A stretch of DNA of 64,000 nt from Bacteroidota bacterium (GTDB taxonomy: Bacteria; Bacteroidota; Bacteroidia; Chitinophagales; Chitinophagaceae): NCBI GenBank assembly GCA_018267915.1, contig JAFDXN010000030.1:1-64000 (forward strand), in the 5' to 3' direction. Shown piece after piece: positions 35,793 to 43,899 of this stretch (positions are counted from its first letter, which is position 1; every line of letters begins with the position of its first letter). Made by a program: the position numbers and the translations under genes. The notes beneath the pieces were generated by a model that ran no database searches, was not told where the DNA came from, and saw only the letters and a program-made list of their open reading frames with translations.

Positions 35793-36800
35793 ATGAAAAG
35801 ATTTCTCCGTATTATCGGCATCCTCCTGCTGATCATTGTATTGGTCATCGTCATTCTCGGCATCGTTGAGCCTAAGGACGTTACAGTTGAAAGAAGCCTT
35901 GTTATCAACGCCCCCCGCGAAGTTGTCTGGGAACAGATGACCAACTTTAAGAACGGCCCCAACTGGGACCCATGGTACAAGCTCGAACCTACTGTAACGC
36001 GCACCTATTTCGGCACCGACGGACAACCCGGCAGTGGCTACACCTGGGAAGGCAAAAAAACAGGTAAAGGCACCATGACCGATACCGGCATAGCGGGCAA
36101 CAAAATGAGCTATAAGCTCCATTTCGAAAAGCCATGGAGCGGCGACGCAAGCGGTTTCTATAGCGTGGAAGATGCCGGCAACGGCACCGTAAAGGCCACC
36201 TGGAACTATTACCAGCATATGTCATTCCCTATGAACGCCATGCAGGCTTTCATGAGCATGGACAAAATGATGGGTGCGCAGTTCGATAGCGGGCTTAACA
36301 ACCTGAAGCGCTATGCCGAAAGCAACAAGGCAACTGCAGGTAGCGGCTCTGCCATGGTGCAGGACGTTCAGCTGGCAGCACGCACCTACGCAGGTATCCG
36401 CAAAACAGTGCCCATGGCCGATATCAGCAAGGTATATGGTGAAACCGCTGGAATGGTTGCCAAACAACTCGGCAGCGCTATCAGCGGACCGGCAGCCGGT
36501 TTTTACTACACCTGGGACACGGTAAAGCACGTTACCGACATGGCCGTGGTTTACCCGATCTCCGATACCACCAAAATAGCTAAAGGCCTCACCATCTATC
36601 ACATCAATGCTTCCCCCGCTGTAATGGGCGTGCTCAAAGGTGGCTATGGTAACGAAATGGCTGTGCACGGCGCTATCAACAAGCACATGGCCGAAAAGAA
36701 CCAGACAAGGTCAATGGTTATAGAAGAATATGTAGTTGGCAAGCAACAGGAGCCCGACTCAAACAAGTGGGTGACCAACATTTACTATCTCACTAAATAA
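35793..36800 (+). CDS. membrane-anchored SRPBCC-domain protein
   Basis: A 335-residue protein. One N-terminal membrane helix (RIIGILLLIIVLVIVILGIV) is followed by an SRPBCC/polyketide-cyclase-like domain (about 30-180: VINAPREVVWEQMTNFKNGPNWDPW). The C-terminal half may be a GyrI-like small-molecule-binding domain (TYAGIRKTVPMADISKVY, YPISDTTKIAKG). Ligand unknown. A single gene with a terminator behind it. Confidence 0.8.
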   Translation: MKRFLRIIGILLLIIVLVIVILGIVEPKDVTVERSLVINAPREVVWEQMTNFKNGPNWDPWYKLEPTVTRTYFGTDGQPGSGYTWEGKKTGKGTMTDTGIAGNKMSYKLHFEKPWSGDASGFYSVEDAGNGTVKATWNYYQHMSFPMNAMQAFMSMDKMMGAQFDSGLNNLKRYAESNKATAGSGSAMVQDVQLAARTYAGIRKTVPMADISKVYGETAGMVAKQLGSAISGPAAGFYYTWDTVKHVTDMAVVYPISDTTKIAKGLTIYHINASPAVMGVLKGGYGNEMAVHGAINKHMAEKNQTRSMVIEEYVVGKQQEPDSNKWVTNIYYLTK

Positions 36801-36856
36801 AACGGATTGTCGCTCTCCCTCTCCATTTATGGAGAGGGTCGGGGTGAGGTATTTTT

Positions 36857-36888
36857 AAGCCGCCATAGCAATCTATGGCGGCTTTTTT
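36857..36888 (+). terminator. rho-independent terminator
   Basis: A 12-bp perfect stem AAGCCGCCATAG/CTATGGCGGCTT with loop CAAT, followed by a run of six T. It ends the SRPBCC gene. Confidence 0.9.
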
Positions 36889-36942
36889 CGTTAATTAGCA
36901 GGCGGCTGCGCTATCTTCGCGGCCTGCACGCTTCGTATACGG

Positions 36943-38892
36943 ATGAAGGTATCGGTTATCATAGTCAATTACAATGTAAAGTACTTCCTCGAGGTATGCC
37001 TGCATTCGGTCTTCAGGGCCGCGGCCGGCATAGATGCCGAGGTGATTGTGGTGGACAATAACTCGAAGGACGATAGCTGCGCCATGGTGCGCGAAAAGTT
37101 CCCCCAGGCCATCCTCATTGAGAACAAAGACAACGTCGGCTTCTCCAAAGCCAACAACCAGGGCGTGGCTATAGCCAAAGGCGAATACATACTCTTCCTC
37201 AACCCCGACACTGTTATGCCCGAGGATTTCTTCAGGCGCACGGTGGCCTATATGGATGCCCACCCAAAAGCAGGCGCACTTGGCCCGCGCCTAATCGATG
37301 GCAAAGGCGTTTTCGCGCCCGACTCCAAGAAGTCATTCCCTACGCTATCAGTGGCCATCTTCAAGACCACCGGCATCAATAAAGTTTTTAGCAAGTCACC
37401 CTATATCAATAAATACTACGCTGTGCATATCGGCGAGCACGAGACCGCACCTGTCGAGGTACTATCGGGCTGTTGCATGATGGTGCGCCACGGGGTCATA
37501 AAAGAGATCGGCGGCGCTTTCGACGAAGATTATTTCATGTATTGCGAAGATGTTGACCTCTCTTACCGCATACTTAAGGCCGGCTACGAGAATATCTACT
37601 TGCCGGAGGCCACGCTCATACATTACAAAGGCGAGAGCACGCGCAAGGCCACGCTCTCCTATGTGCGTATCTTCAACGAGGCCCTGGCCCTCTTCGTGAA
37701 GAAGAACTACAGCAGCCGCGATGCAAAACTCTTTGTGCTGTTCATCAATATCGGCATCGTGCTGCGCGCCGTGCTCAGCCTGCTGAAGCGCGTATTGCGC
37801 TTCCTGCGTATGCCCCTCTTCGATACACTGGTGCTGCTGCTCACCCTGCTGTTCATGACCAACTTCTGGGTGGAGCATGTAAAGAACATGACAGCCATCC
37901 CCGCCAATGCCATGTACGTCACCTTCCCCGTTTACCTGCTGCTTTGGGTGGTGAGCATGTATTTTAATGGAGCTTACGATCAGCCCTACCGCGCCCTGCG
38001 CGTCATCCGCGGCATGCTGGTGGGCACGGTGGTGATACTGGCCTATTATGGCCTGCTGCAGCCCGAGTTCCGCTATTCGCGCGCCATCATCATCTTCACC
38101 GGCTTTGCTGGCACCGTCATCATGCTGGGCCTGCACGAGCTGCTCTACAGGCTGGGCATCTTCAAATTCATACCCTATGATACCCTGCCCAAAAAAGCCG
38201 TCATCGTTTCATCGCCCGCAGCCTATAGCGAAACATCCGCCATCCTGCGCCGCGTTCACTATGCCCCCGAGATCATGGGCCGCATCAGTCCGGGCGACAG
38301 CATGGGTGATTCCCTTGCCGGTATTGCCGAGATGAAACCTTTCCTCTACACAGCCGGCATCAACGAGGTTATCTTTTGTATCAACGGCCTCAGCTACGAG
38401 GCCATGTTCGACCAGATGCAGCAATGCGGCCCCGACTACGACTATAAGATACACCTGCCCGGCAGCCAGAGCTTCGTGGGCAGCAACTCCAGCCACACCG
38501 CCGGCGACCTTTACACTGTCGACCGCAGTTTCAACCTCTCGCGCTTTGCCGCCTTGCGCAATAAGCGTGTATTCGATATTGTATCATCAGTCCTGTTGTT
38601 ATTGTTCTTCCCCGTCACCATGCTGCCCGTGCGCAGAAAGGGCAGCTTCATCAGCAACTGCTTTAAGGTACTCTCAGGCCGCCGCACATGGGTGGGTTAT
38701 GGCGATGCACCGGCCAACCGCCACCTGCCCGCCATCAGGCAGGGTATAGTGCCCAGCTACTTTATGCTGACAGGCTACGAGCCTTCCGGCTCCCTCAAGC
38801 AGCACCAGGATATCGTCTATGCGCAGCAGTACACACCCGGCACAGATCTGCTCCTGATGCTTAAGAATTATAAATATCTGGGAGGCATCTAA
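36943..38892 (+). CDS. GT2 glycosyltransferase fused to a degenerate phosphoglycosyl transferase
   Basis: A 649-residue protein. Residues 1-240 are a GT2 domain (VIIVNYNVKYFLEVCL, FLNPDTVMPEDF, EDVDLSYRILKAG). Residues about 265-400 hold five membrane helices, then a Rossmann-like region, together copying the layout of WcaJ-type transferases. The end (RVFDIVSSVLLLLFFPVTML, FKVLSGRRTWVGYGD) resembles the start and the GDxSxVGPRP block of the sugar-transferase domain. However, KFRSM and the catalytic Asp-Glu are absent. A polysaccharide-assembly role is likely; the second half is probably structural. Confidence 0.85.
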   Translation: MKVSVIIVNYNVKYFLEVCLHSVFRAAAGIDAEVIVVDNNSKDDSCAMVREKFPQAILIENKDNVGFSKANNQGVAIAKGEYILFLNPDTVMPEDFFRRTVAYMDAHPKAGALGPRLIDGKGVFAPDSKKSFPTLSVAIFKTTGINKVFSKSPYINKYYAVHIGEHETAPVEVLSGCCMMVRHGVIKEIGGAFDEDYFMYCEDVDLSYRILKAGYENIYLPEATLIHYKGESTRKATLSYVRIFNEALALFVKKNYSSRDAKLFVLFINIGIVLRAVLSLLKRVLRFLRMPLFDTLVLLLTLLFMTNFWVEHVKNMTAIPANAMYVTFPVYLLLWVVSMYFNGAYDQPYRALRVIRGMLVGTVVILAYYGLLQPEFRYSRAIIIFTGFAGTVIMLGLHELLYRLGIFKFIPYDTLPKKAVIVSSPAAYSETSAILRRVHYAPEIMGRISPGDSMGDSLAGIAEMKPFLYTAGINEVIFCINGLSYEAMFDQMQQCGPDYDYKIHLPGSQSFVGSNSSHTAGDLYTVDRSFNLSRFAALRNKRVFDIVSSVLLLLFFPVTMLPVRRKGSFISNCFKVLSGRRTWVGYGDAPANRHLPAIRQGIVPSYFMLTGYEPSGSLKQHQDIVYAQQYTPGTDLLLMLKNYKYLGGI

Positions 38893-38897
38893 AAAAG

Positions 38898-38928
38898 TTT
38901 TGACGAAAGGGAAAATCGCCTATTTTTG
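38898..38928 (+). promoter_or_regulatory. promoter of tRNA-Asn
   Basis: -33 box TTTTG (38898-38902) and -7 box TATTTTTG (38921-38928), 18 bp apart, fit the Bacteroidota consensus. The tRNA begins 12 bp downstream. This promoter lies in host DNA, so it survives element insertion. Confidence 0.75.
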
Positions 38929-38940
38929 CAGTCCCAAAAT

Positions 38941-39014
38941 GCTTCCTTAGCTCAGTTGGTTAGAGCATCTGACTGTTAATCAGAGGGTCTCAGGTTCAAG
39001 TCCTGAAGGGAGCG
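38941..39014 (+). tRNA. tRNA-Asn (anticodon GTT), functional copy
   Basis: 74 bases folding as a full cloverleaf. The acceptor stem GCTTCCT/AGGGAGC is complete (one G-T pair), the D arm starts GCTC, the anticodon arm is TCTGA-CTGTTAA-TCAGA with GTT, and the T arm is TCAGG-TTCAAGT-CCTGA. Discriminator base is G; CCA is not encoded. It is the left attachment site of the integrated element: bases from 38943 onward are repeated exactly at 51545-51617. Confidence 0.96.
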
Positions 39015-39015
39015 C
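38943..39015 (+). repeat. attL, left 73-bp direct repeat
   Basis: Identical to 51545-51617. It covers tRNA-Asn from its third base through one base past the discriminator. Strand exchange occurred somewhere inside it, most likely in the anticodon or T-arm region as in other tRNA-integrating recombinases (inference). Confidence 0.9.
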
Positions 39016-39020
39016 AAAAT

Positions 39021-39067
39021 AAATTCCTCTTAATAGCTTGATTGTAAGCGATTTAGGAGGAATTTTT
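39021..39067 (+). terminator. element-supplied terminator for tRNA-Asn
   Basis: AAATTCCTC (39021-39029) pairs with GAGGAATTT (39057-39065) and runs into TTTTT. It replaces the host terminator that insertion displaced to 51627-51661. Confidence 0.6.
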
Positions 39068-39121
39068 AGTTTTAGGCTATTCCATCTGTAGGCTATCCGC
39101 AGGCCGGATATTGTCCCCATT

Positions 39122-39140
39122 GTTTGAAAATTGTTTGAAA
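39122..39140 (+). other. left pair of putative integrase arm sites
   Basis: GTTTGAAA at 39122-39129 and 39133-39140, starts 11 bp apart. The right end has the same octamer pair with the same spacing (51494, 51505). Their placement beside the core repeat suits arm-type integrase binding sites. Confidence 0.6.
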
Positions 39141-39171
39141 GTTTTCAGCACCTGCTACAAATCAAAATAGC

Positions 39172-40377
39172 ATGGTTGTAACCACTAAAGTTTTCCTCGA
39201 TGAAAGGCATCAAAAGACTGACAAAACCTATCCCCTGAAGATCAGGATAACTGTCAACAGGAAGCATAAAGAACAGTCATTGGGCATATTCCTGCTTAAG
39301 GAACAATGGGATAGCGATAACAGCAGAGTAAAGCCTTCACACCCTAATGCCAAGTTGATAAGCCTGGCAATTACTAAAAAGCTGAATGAAGTACAGCAGA
39401 CAGCCCTGAAGTATGAAACCACGGATAAGGTATATACAGCAGGTGACATATCAGGTACCACCAAAGTAAATAATGTGAGTTTTCAGGCATTTGCACAGGG
39501 TGAAATAGATAGCATGATGGCAGCAGGGAGGGTAGGCAATGCTATTACCTACAGGACAGCCACCAACAGGATAATCGAATACACTGGCAATAAGAGCCTA
39601 AGGTTTGAGCAGATAGATTACAGGTTATTGGAAGCATTTACCAGTAAAATGCTTGCAGAAGGCATAACCAGGAATGCCATTGCATCCTATATGCGTGAAA
39701 TAAGGGCCATCTATAATAAGGCCATAAAGGCAGATGTGGTTGAAGTAAAGTATTACCCCTTCAACAAGTACAAGATAAAGACTACTAAGACCATATCCCG
39801 CAGCCTGACCATTGAACAGATGAAAAGCATTGTAAGCCTTAATTTAACCCCCGGTACCCCAATATGGCACAGCAGGAACTATTTCCTGTTATCCTTCTGC
39901 CTTATAGGGATGAATTTCACGGATATGTTCCTGTTAACCCCTGCCAGTATCCAGAATGGAAGGCTAGTCTACAGCAGGAGTAAAACCAAGAAAGTGTATA
40001 GTGTATACCTGCATCAGGTAGCAAATCAACTCTTGGACCTGTATAAGGGCAGCGGTACACATTACCTGCTACCAGTACTAGTAAAGGGTGACAGTCCCCT
40101 GCAGGTGAAGAAAAAGGCCTTACAAGCCATAAAGAATACAAATGAGTACTTAGGCAGGATTGCAAAAGAATGTGGCATAGATACAGAGATAACAACCTAT
40201 TATGCTCGTTATACCTGGGCTAACATTTGCAAGGGATTAGGATATAGTAAAGACCTGATAGCAGAAGCATTGGGACATAGTTATGGCAATGCTGTTACAG
40301 GGATTTATCTGGATAATTATGGAAATGATGTTATTGATGGGGCTAATGCAACGATAATATCTACTATCTTCAATTAG
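39172..40377 (+). CDS. tyrosine recombinase (integrase)
   Basis: A 401-residue Bacteroidota-type integrase. An N-terminal arm-binding domain (VFLDERHQKTDKTYPLKIRI) is followed by a SAM-like core-binding domain (about 105-210) and a C-terminal catalytic domain. Boxes seen are FCLIGMNFTDMFLL (Asn where the first catalytic Arg normally sits, as also relaxed in IntDOT-like enzymes), YYARYTWAN, LGHSYGNAVTGIYLDNY with the Tyr nucleophile. It begins 157 bp from the tRNA copy and reads into the element. It should catalyse integration and excision at tRNA-Asn. Confidence 0.93.
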   Translation: MVVTTKVFLDERHQKTDKTYPLKIRITVNRKHKEQSLGIFLLKEQWDSDNSRVKPSHPNAKLISLAITKKLNEVQQTALKYETTDKVYTAGDISGTTKVNNVSFQAFAQGEIDSMMAAGRVGNAITYRTATNRIIEYTGNKSLRFEQIDYRLLEAFTSKMLAEGITRNAIASYMREIRAIYNKAIKADVVEVKYYPFNKYKIKTTKTISRSLTIEQMKSIVSLNLTPGTPIWHSRNYFLLSFCLIGMNFTDMFLLTPASIQNGRLVYSRSKTKKVYSVYLHQVANQLLDLYKGSGTHYLLPVLVKGDSPLQVKKKALQAIKNTNEYLGRIAKECGIDTEITTYYARYTWANICKGLGYSKDLIAEALGHSYGNAVTGIYLDNYGNDVIDGANATIISTIFN

Positions 40378-40427
40378 TTTTTTTATGGATTGGGCTTGTA
40401 TTTTTATCTAAATACATCTATCGAACT

Positions 40428-42212
40428 ATGACAGAATCTCTAAAGAGAAAAAATGCTGTTTTGAATGCAATAGTCAAACTTCGGCCTGACCCTAATAGGG
40501 TAGCTTACCTTGTACCACACTATTTGACGACTGACGAATTTAAAGCAACAAAGCCTAACTACTGTGAATTGGAGGAGTGGGAAAGCGCCTGTTATTACGT
40601 GGCAGGCACCATTGATAACAAAGCATTCGACTTCACTACCAATGATAAACTAGATGTAATTGGGAAGCCAATGTATTCTAAAACGTTGAAGGCAATTCTA
40701 GGAAGCCGGTACCCCCGTCTGATAAAATCAATGATTAAAGCTAAGATAATCATACGTACCAATGACTATTCCCATGGATCGGAAAATAGTCATGCTCGAA
40801 TGTATGTTCTCGGGGAGAAACTACTGAATAACGAACCTGAATTCCGTCCAATAAAATACCCGGCAATAAAAAAACGTTTAATAAGATGGAAAACTGACCA
40901 TTGGAATAAACAACGGGAAAGATTATTGAAGCTTGGTGATTTAGTATATTGGGCGATACACCCAGGTTTACAAATTGATAAGAAAGGTGCACTAAATAGC
41001 ATAGACCAAATCGAAGCCTTATACCATAAAAAACTAGCTGAATTACCACCAGGTAGTAAACGTGACAAACTGCTAAAAAATTTGAAATACCGCCTGGCAC
41101 ATTGTAAAACGGTTATCAATAATTGGGAAAAGTTTAAAATAGAAAAACTAAAGGTCGACGATGCAGGAAGGTTTTATTCTATTCTATCAAACCTGCCATC
41201 TCCAGTAAGACATTTTGTCAAATTCCAGGGTGAGCGATTAGTGTCTATCGACATTAGAAACAGTCAGCCACTGCATGCAGCTATAATGCTGGACAAAGAG
41301 TTCTGGATAACACCTAAGGATCGAATCACAATCAAAACACTACTGGAGAAGACGGAAGACCTGCCAAGCAGGAAAGGCACGGCAATGTCAGCCACAGAGC
41401 TATCAAAGATGGCAAAAGCAGGCAGGCAGCTAATCATTAATTTGCAAAAAGCAAAAAAAACAACTGATAATCAATCAGTTAGCTTTTCGTTCAAAGAGGT
41501 AGTAGAGAGTGGATTTTTATATGAATACCTGTCAAACAGGTATACGGCAAACTTTAAAAGTGTAACTCGGGAAAAGTTCAGTAAGAGAGCAGGCAGTAAA
41601 CGACAGTTGATGATAATATTCTATGGCCGCTCAAATGGTGTAAAAGTTGACAGGGAGGTTTTGGTTTATTTCAAAAGTCTTTTTCCGGACCTCGCAAAAG
41701 TTATGGAATTTCTCAAACAACAACACTATAAGGATTTTGCCTTTATCCTGCAAAGACTGGAAGCATTCCTATTACTTCATACACTCTGCCCTAGAATTGC
41801 CAAATATTATAGGAAGCTACCTTATTTCACTATACATGACAGTATCATAACTTTTAAATCTGCAAGGACTTTAGTTGAAAATCTACTGGTGAAGGTTTAC
41901 CAGCCATACCTCCATTTTAAGATAAAGTACAAACTAGAAAAAATGGGTATGCTAGACTATTGGCTAACAGTTGGAGAGTACGTCGAGAGTAAAATATTCA
42001 TTGGGTTCGGGGAAGTGCGGAAAAAAGTACCTAGCACCGGGAGGAGGCTAAAGAAGCGCCCGTCATTTGAAAATATAGACAATCTTATAACAGCTGCAGT
42101 AAATAACATGTGGGACTTCAATTACTTGCCATTTGAATACCAAATTGGGCCTCAACAATGGTCTTACCAACCTCTTAATACCCAACAGCGGGAAGGTCAA
42201 CAAGCTGTTTAA
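40428..42212 (+). CDS. divergent family-A DNA-polymerase-like protein
   Basis: 594 residues with no exonuclease domain. Three blocks occur in the order of a PolA palm/fingers: LVSIDIRNSQPLHAA (271-285, motif A-like with Asp275), KRQLMIIFYGRSNG (391-404, motif B-like Lys...YG) and YFTIHDSII (466-474, motif C-like His-Asp). A helix, QRLEAFLLLHTL, before motif C fits the O-helix/Q-helix region. The first 240 residues are of unknown fold. It follows the integrase by 50 bp and probably serves replication of the excised circle. Both the family and the role are inferred; an unrelated Rep protein is the alternative. Confidence 0.5.
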   Translation: MTESLKRKNAVLNAIVKLRPDPNRVAYLVPHYLTTDEFKATKPNYCELEEWESACYYVAGTIDNKAFDFTTNDKLDVIGKPMYSKTLKAILGSRYPRLIKSMIKAKIIIRTNDYSHGSENSHARMYVLGEKLLNNEPEFRPIKYPAIKKRLIRWKTDHWNKQRERLLKLGDLVYWAIHPGLQIDKKGALNSIDQIEALYHKKLAELPPGSKRDKLLKNLKYRLAHCKTVINNWEKFKIEKLKVDDAGRFYSILSNLPSPVRHFVKFQGERLVSIDIRNSQPLHAAIMLDKEFWITPKDRITIKTLLEKTEDLPSRKGTAMSATELSKMAKAGRQLIINLQKAKKTTDNQSVSFSFKEVVESGFLYEYLSNRYTANFKSVTREKFSKRAGSKRQLMIIFYGRSNGVKVDREVLVYFKSLFPDLAKVMEFLKQQHYKDFAFILQRLEAFLLLHTLCPRIAKYYRKLPYFTIHDSIITFKSARTLVENLLVKVYQPYLHFKIKYKLEKMGMLDYWLTVGEYVESKIFIGFGEVRKKVPSTGRRLKKRPSFENIDNLITAAVNNMWDFNYLPFEYQIGPQQWSYQPLNTQQREGQQAV

Positions 42213-42417
42213 CGGTTACCTTCAAATGTTGTGCAAGTAAAAACAATGTGGATATTGTTGTATTGATCTTACCTAGTTCAATCCTCGATATTTGGCTATA
42301 TTCAATATCACATAGGTTAGCTAGTTGCTCCTGAGTGAGACCTTTACTCTCCCTAAGCTCCCTGAGATGCTTACCAAACCTTAATAATAGTTCCTTATCC
42401 CTGACATTGCTAGCCAC
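42175..42417 (-). CDS. XRE-family transcriptional regulator
   Basis: 80 residues that are essentially one Cro/C1-type HTH (LRELRESKGLTQEQLANLCDIEYSQISRIELGKINTTISTL). Its 3' end overlaps the end of the polymerase-like gene by 38 bp. It is divergent from the secreted-protein gene at 42508 with a perfect dyad between them, so it is a likely repressor of element functions. Confidence 0.88.
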   Translation of the reverse strand: MASNVRDKELLLRFGKHLRELRESKGLTQEQLANLCDIEYSQISRIELGKINTTISTLFLLAQHLKVTVKQLVDLPAVGY

Positions 42418-42451
42418 ATAGCAAAGGGAACAAATGCAAAAGGCACATCTA

Positions 42452-42467
42452 AAGGCATGTATGCCTT
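42452..42467. promoter_or_regulatory. palindromic operator candidate
   Basis: AAGGCATgtATGCCTT, a perfect 7-2-7 dyad, lies between the divergent XRE gene (start 42417) and the gene at 42508. Size and position suit a Cro/C1-type dimer site. Confidence 0.55.
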
Positions 42468-42507
42468 ATTTGCAAAAATTACATATTTTAGTCTAAACAT
42501 TCACTAA

Positions 42508-42963
42508 ATGAAACAAGCAATTCTATTCCTGTGCCTATGGGCTATAGCAATATCTGCTCAAGCACAAAAAATAAGTCGAGATAAACAGACTTGTATCAAC
42601 AATATTAAAGCTGCAGGATATGAAGTTAAGAATCCTAAAACAGATATTTTTGGATATATCCGCTTTGATAAATTTGGTAAATCTGCAGTCTATTATGAGT
42701 GTACAGGAAATATTGTGAGACAGGTTACATTTTTGTGCGAAAATGGTCTAATGCCTACTAAAATGTGGAGGGAAGTATTGGCTAATATGTCTTGGGAAGA
42801 TCAAAAAAAATCTCTAGATGATGCAAAAGCAACCGGAGAAGAAAATGACCACACGACACTCTATGCGTATGATACTGAATATTACACTGGAAAAGCAAAG
42901 TACACCTATAGAAACGACTATCAGACCAAGCAGTGGGGATTTACAATAATAATTATTAACTAG
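42508..42963 (+). CDS. secreted hypothetical protein
   Basis: 151 residues with a clear signal peptide (MKQAILFLCLWAIAISAQAQ). The mature part has two Cys and many Tyr, with a beta-rich end (YTYRNDYQTKQWGFTIIIIN). No family recognised. Followed after 7 bp by a lipoprotein gene, so the two probably form an operon controlled by the XRE-linked dyad. Confidence 0.7.
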   Translation: MKQAILFLCLWAIAISAQAQKISRDKQTCINNIKAAGYEVKNPKTDIFGYIRFDKFGKSAVYYECTGNIVRQVTFLCENGLMPTKMWREVLANMSWEDQKKSLDDAKATGEENDHTTLYAYDTEYYTGKAKYTYRNDYQTKQWGFTIIIIN

Positions 42964-42970
42964 ATAACCT

Positions 42971-43417
42971 ATGCAAGTTAAATATTTTTTCCTGGTCATG
43001 GTTTTACTATCATGTGGAGATAAGAAAGATGGAGAAATTACAACCCGTACCAGGGATACTGTTGTTTGCTTGACAGAAACACCGCATAAAGAAACCAAAG
43101 AAAAAAATCCAATATTTCCAGCAAGATATCAGATTATACAGTCTTCTTTGGCTGCTAAAGCAACATTTAAGCTTGATAGCTATAATGGCAGTGTCTATCA
43201 ATTAGTAGCCACACCAACAGGCGGTGAGGATTGGCAGTTGCTCCGTAAGAAAAGTCATTACAAAGATGATGTGCAATATGATAATATGAGCAACTATACT
43301 CTATTTACATCGAGTATAGCCATAAAATATACCTACCTAATGAATGTAAACACCGGTGCAGTATGGCAACTAGCTCAAAATTCAGAAAGTGGGGAAATAT
43401 TATTTGATCCAATGTAA
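42971..43417 (+). CDS. small lipoprotein
   Basis: 148 residues, with lipobox FFLVMVLLSC right after a short positively charged start. The rest (YQIIQSSLAAKATFKLDSYNG, GAVWQLAQNSESGEILFDP) has two similar Tyr/Gln-Leu blocks that suggest a small beta-sheet domain. Function unknown. Confidence 0.7.
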   Translation: MQVKYFFLVMVLLSCGDKKDGEITTRTRDTVVCLTETPHKETKEKNPIFPARYQIIQSSLAAKATFKLDSYNGSVYQLVATPTGGEDWQLLRKKSHYKDDVQYDNMSNYTLFTSSIAIKYTYLMNVNTGAVWQLAQNSESGEILFDPM

Positions 43418-43570
43418 AATAAAAGAGGTACAGGACTCTAAATAAAACTGATAAGAAAATTGCTTTTACTTTATTTTATGAACTGAAGGAAATTTCCTGC
43501 CATGCTAGAAGATATCCACAAATTTCAATGCCCAGTACTCTAAAAGGTACCAGGTTTTTAATTTGCACTG

Positions 43571-43876
43571 GTGGCTATAATCCGATTAGAAGGTGTGTTG
43601 ACGGTCTATATTGAAAATAAAGATTGGAATGAACCAGGTACTATTGAATGTGTTATCAGACCAGTGTTACACCACACAAGGCCAGCCTATGAGGCTGATA
43701 TGTGGCAAGGTGGTCAAATGCTACTACAAACTATAACAATGTTCAGGGCTGTTGTGTACCTAAGGCTTGAAGGTGACCGGTATAGAGTATTTGATCCTAA
43801 GGGTTATCGAGATGCAAATGAATTTTGGAAAATGCTGGAGACTACTATTTCAGGTATTATTTTATCCAACACGTAG
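43571..43876 (+). CDS. hypothetical protein, GTG start
   Basis: 101 residues, starting at GTG. No signal peptide or known motif; sequence such as YLRLEGDRYRVFDPKGYRDANEFWKMLE looks like a compact alpha/beta domain. It ends 23 bp before the T9SS cargo gene. Function unknown. Confidence 0.5.
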   Translation: MAIIRLEGVLTVYIENKDWNEPGTIECVIRPVLHHTRPAYEADMWQGGQMLLQTITMFRAVVYLRLEGDRYRVFDPKGYRDANEFWKMLETTISGIILSNT

Positions 43877-43899
43877 TATATTAGCAGCAAAACAAACTT

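Noticed and set aside
37462..38136. 224-codon minus-strand frame opposite the GT2 fusion gene
   Set aside because: His/Gln-rich shadow composition and no signal; the plus strand has unmistakable GT2 motifs.
42175..42212. Frameshift at the end of the polymerase-like gene
   Set aside because: The overlap with the XRE gene is a simple convergent 38-bp overlap; both frames end cleanly.
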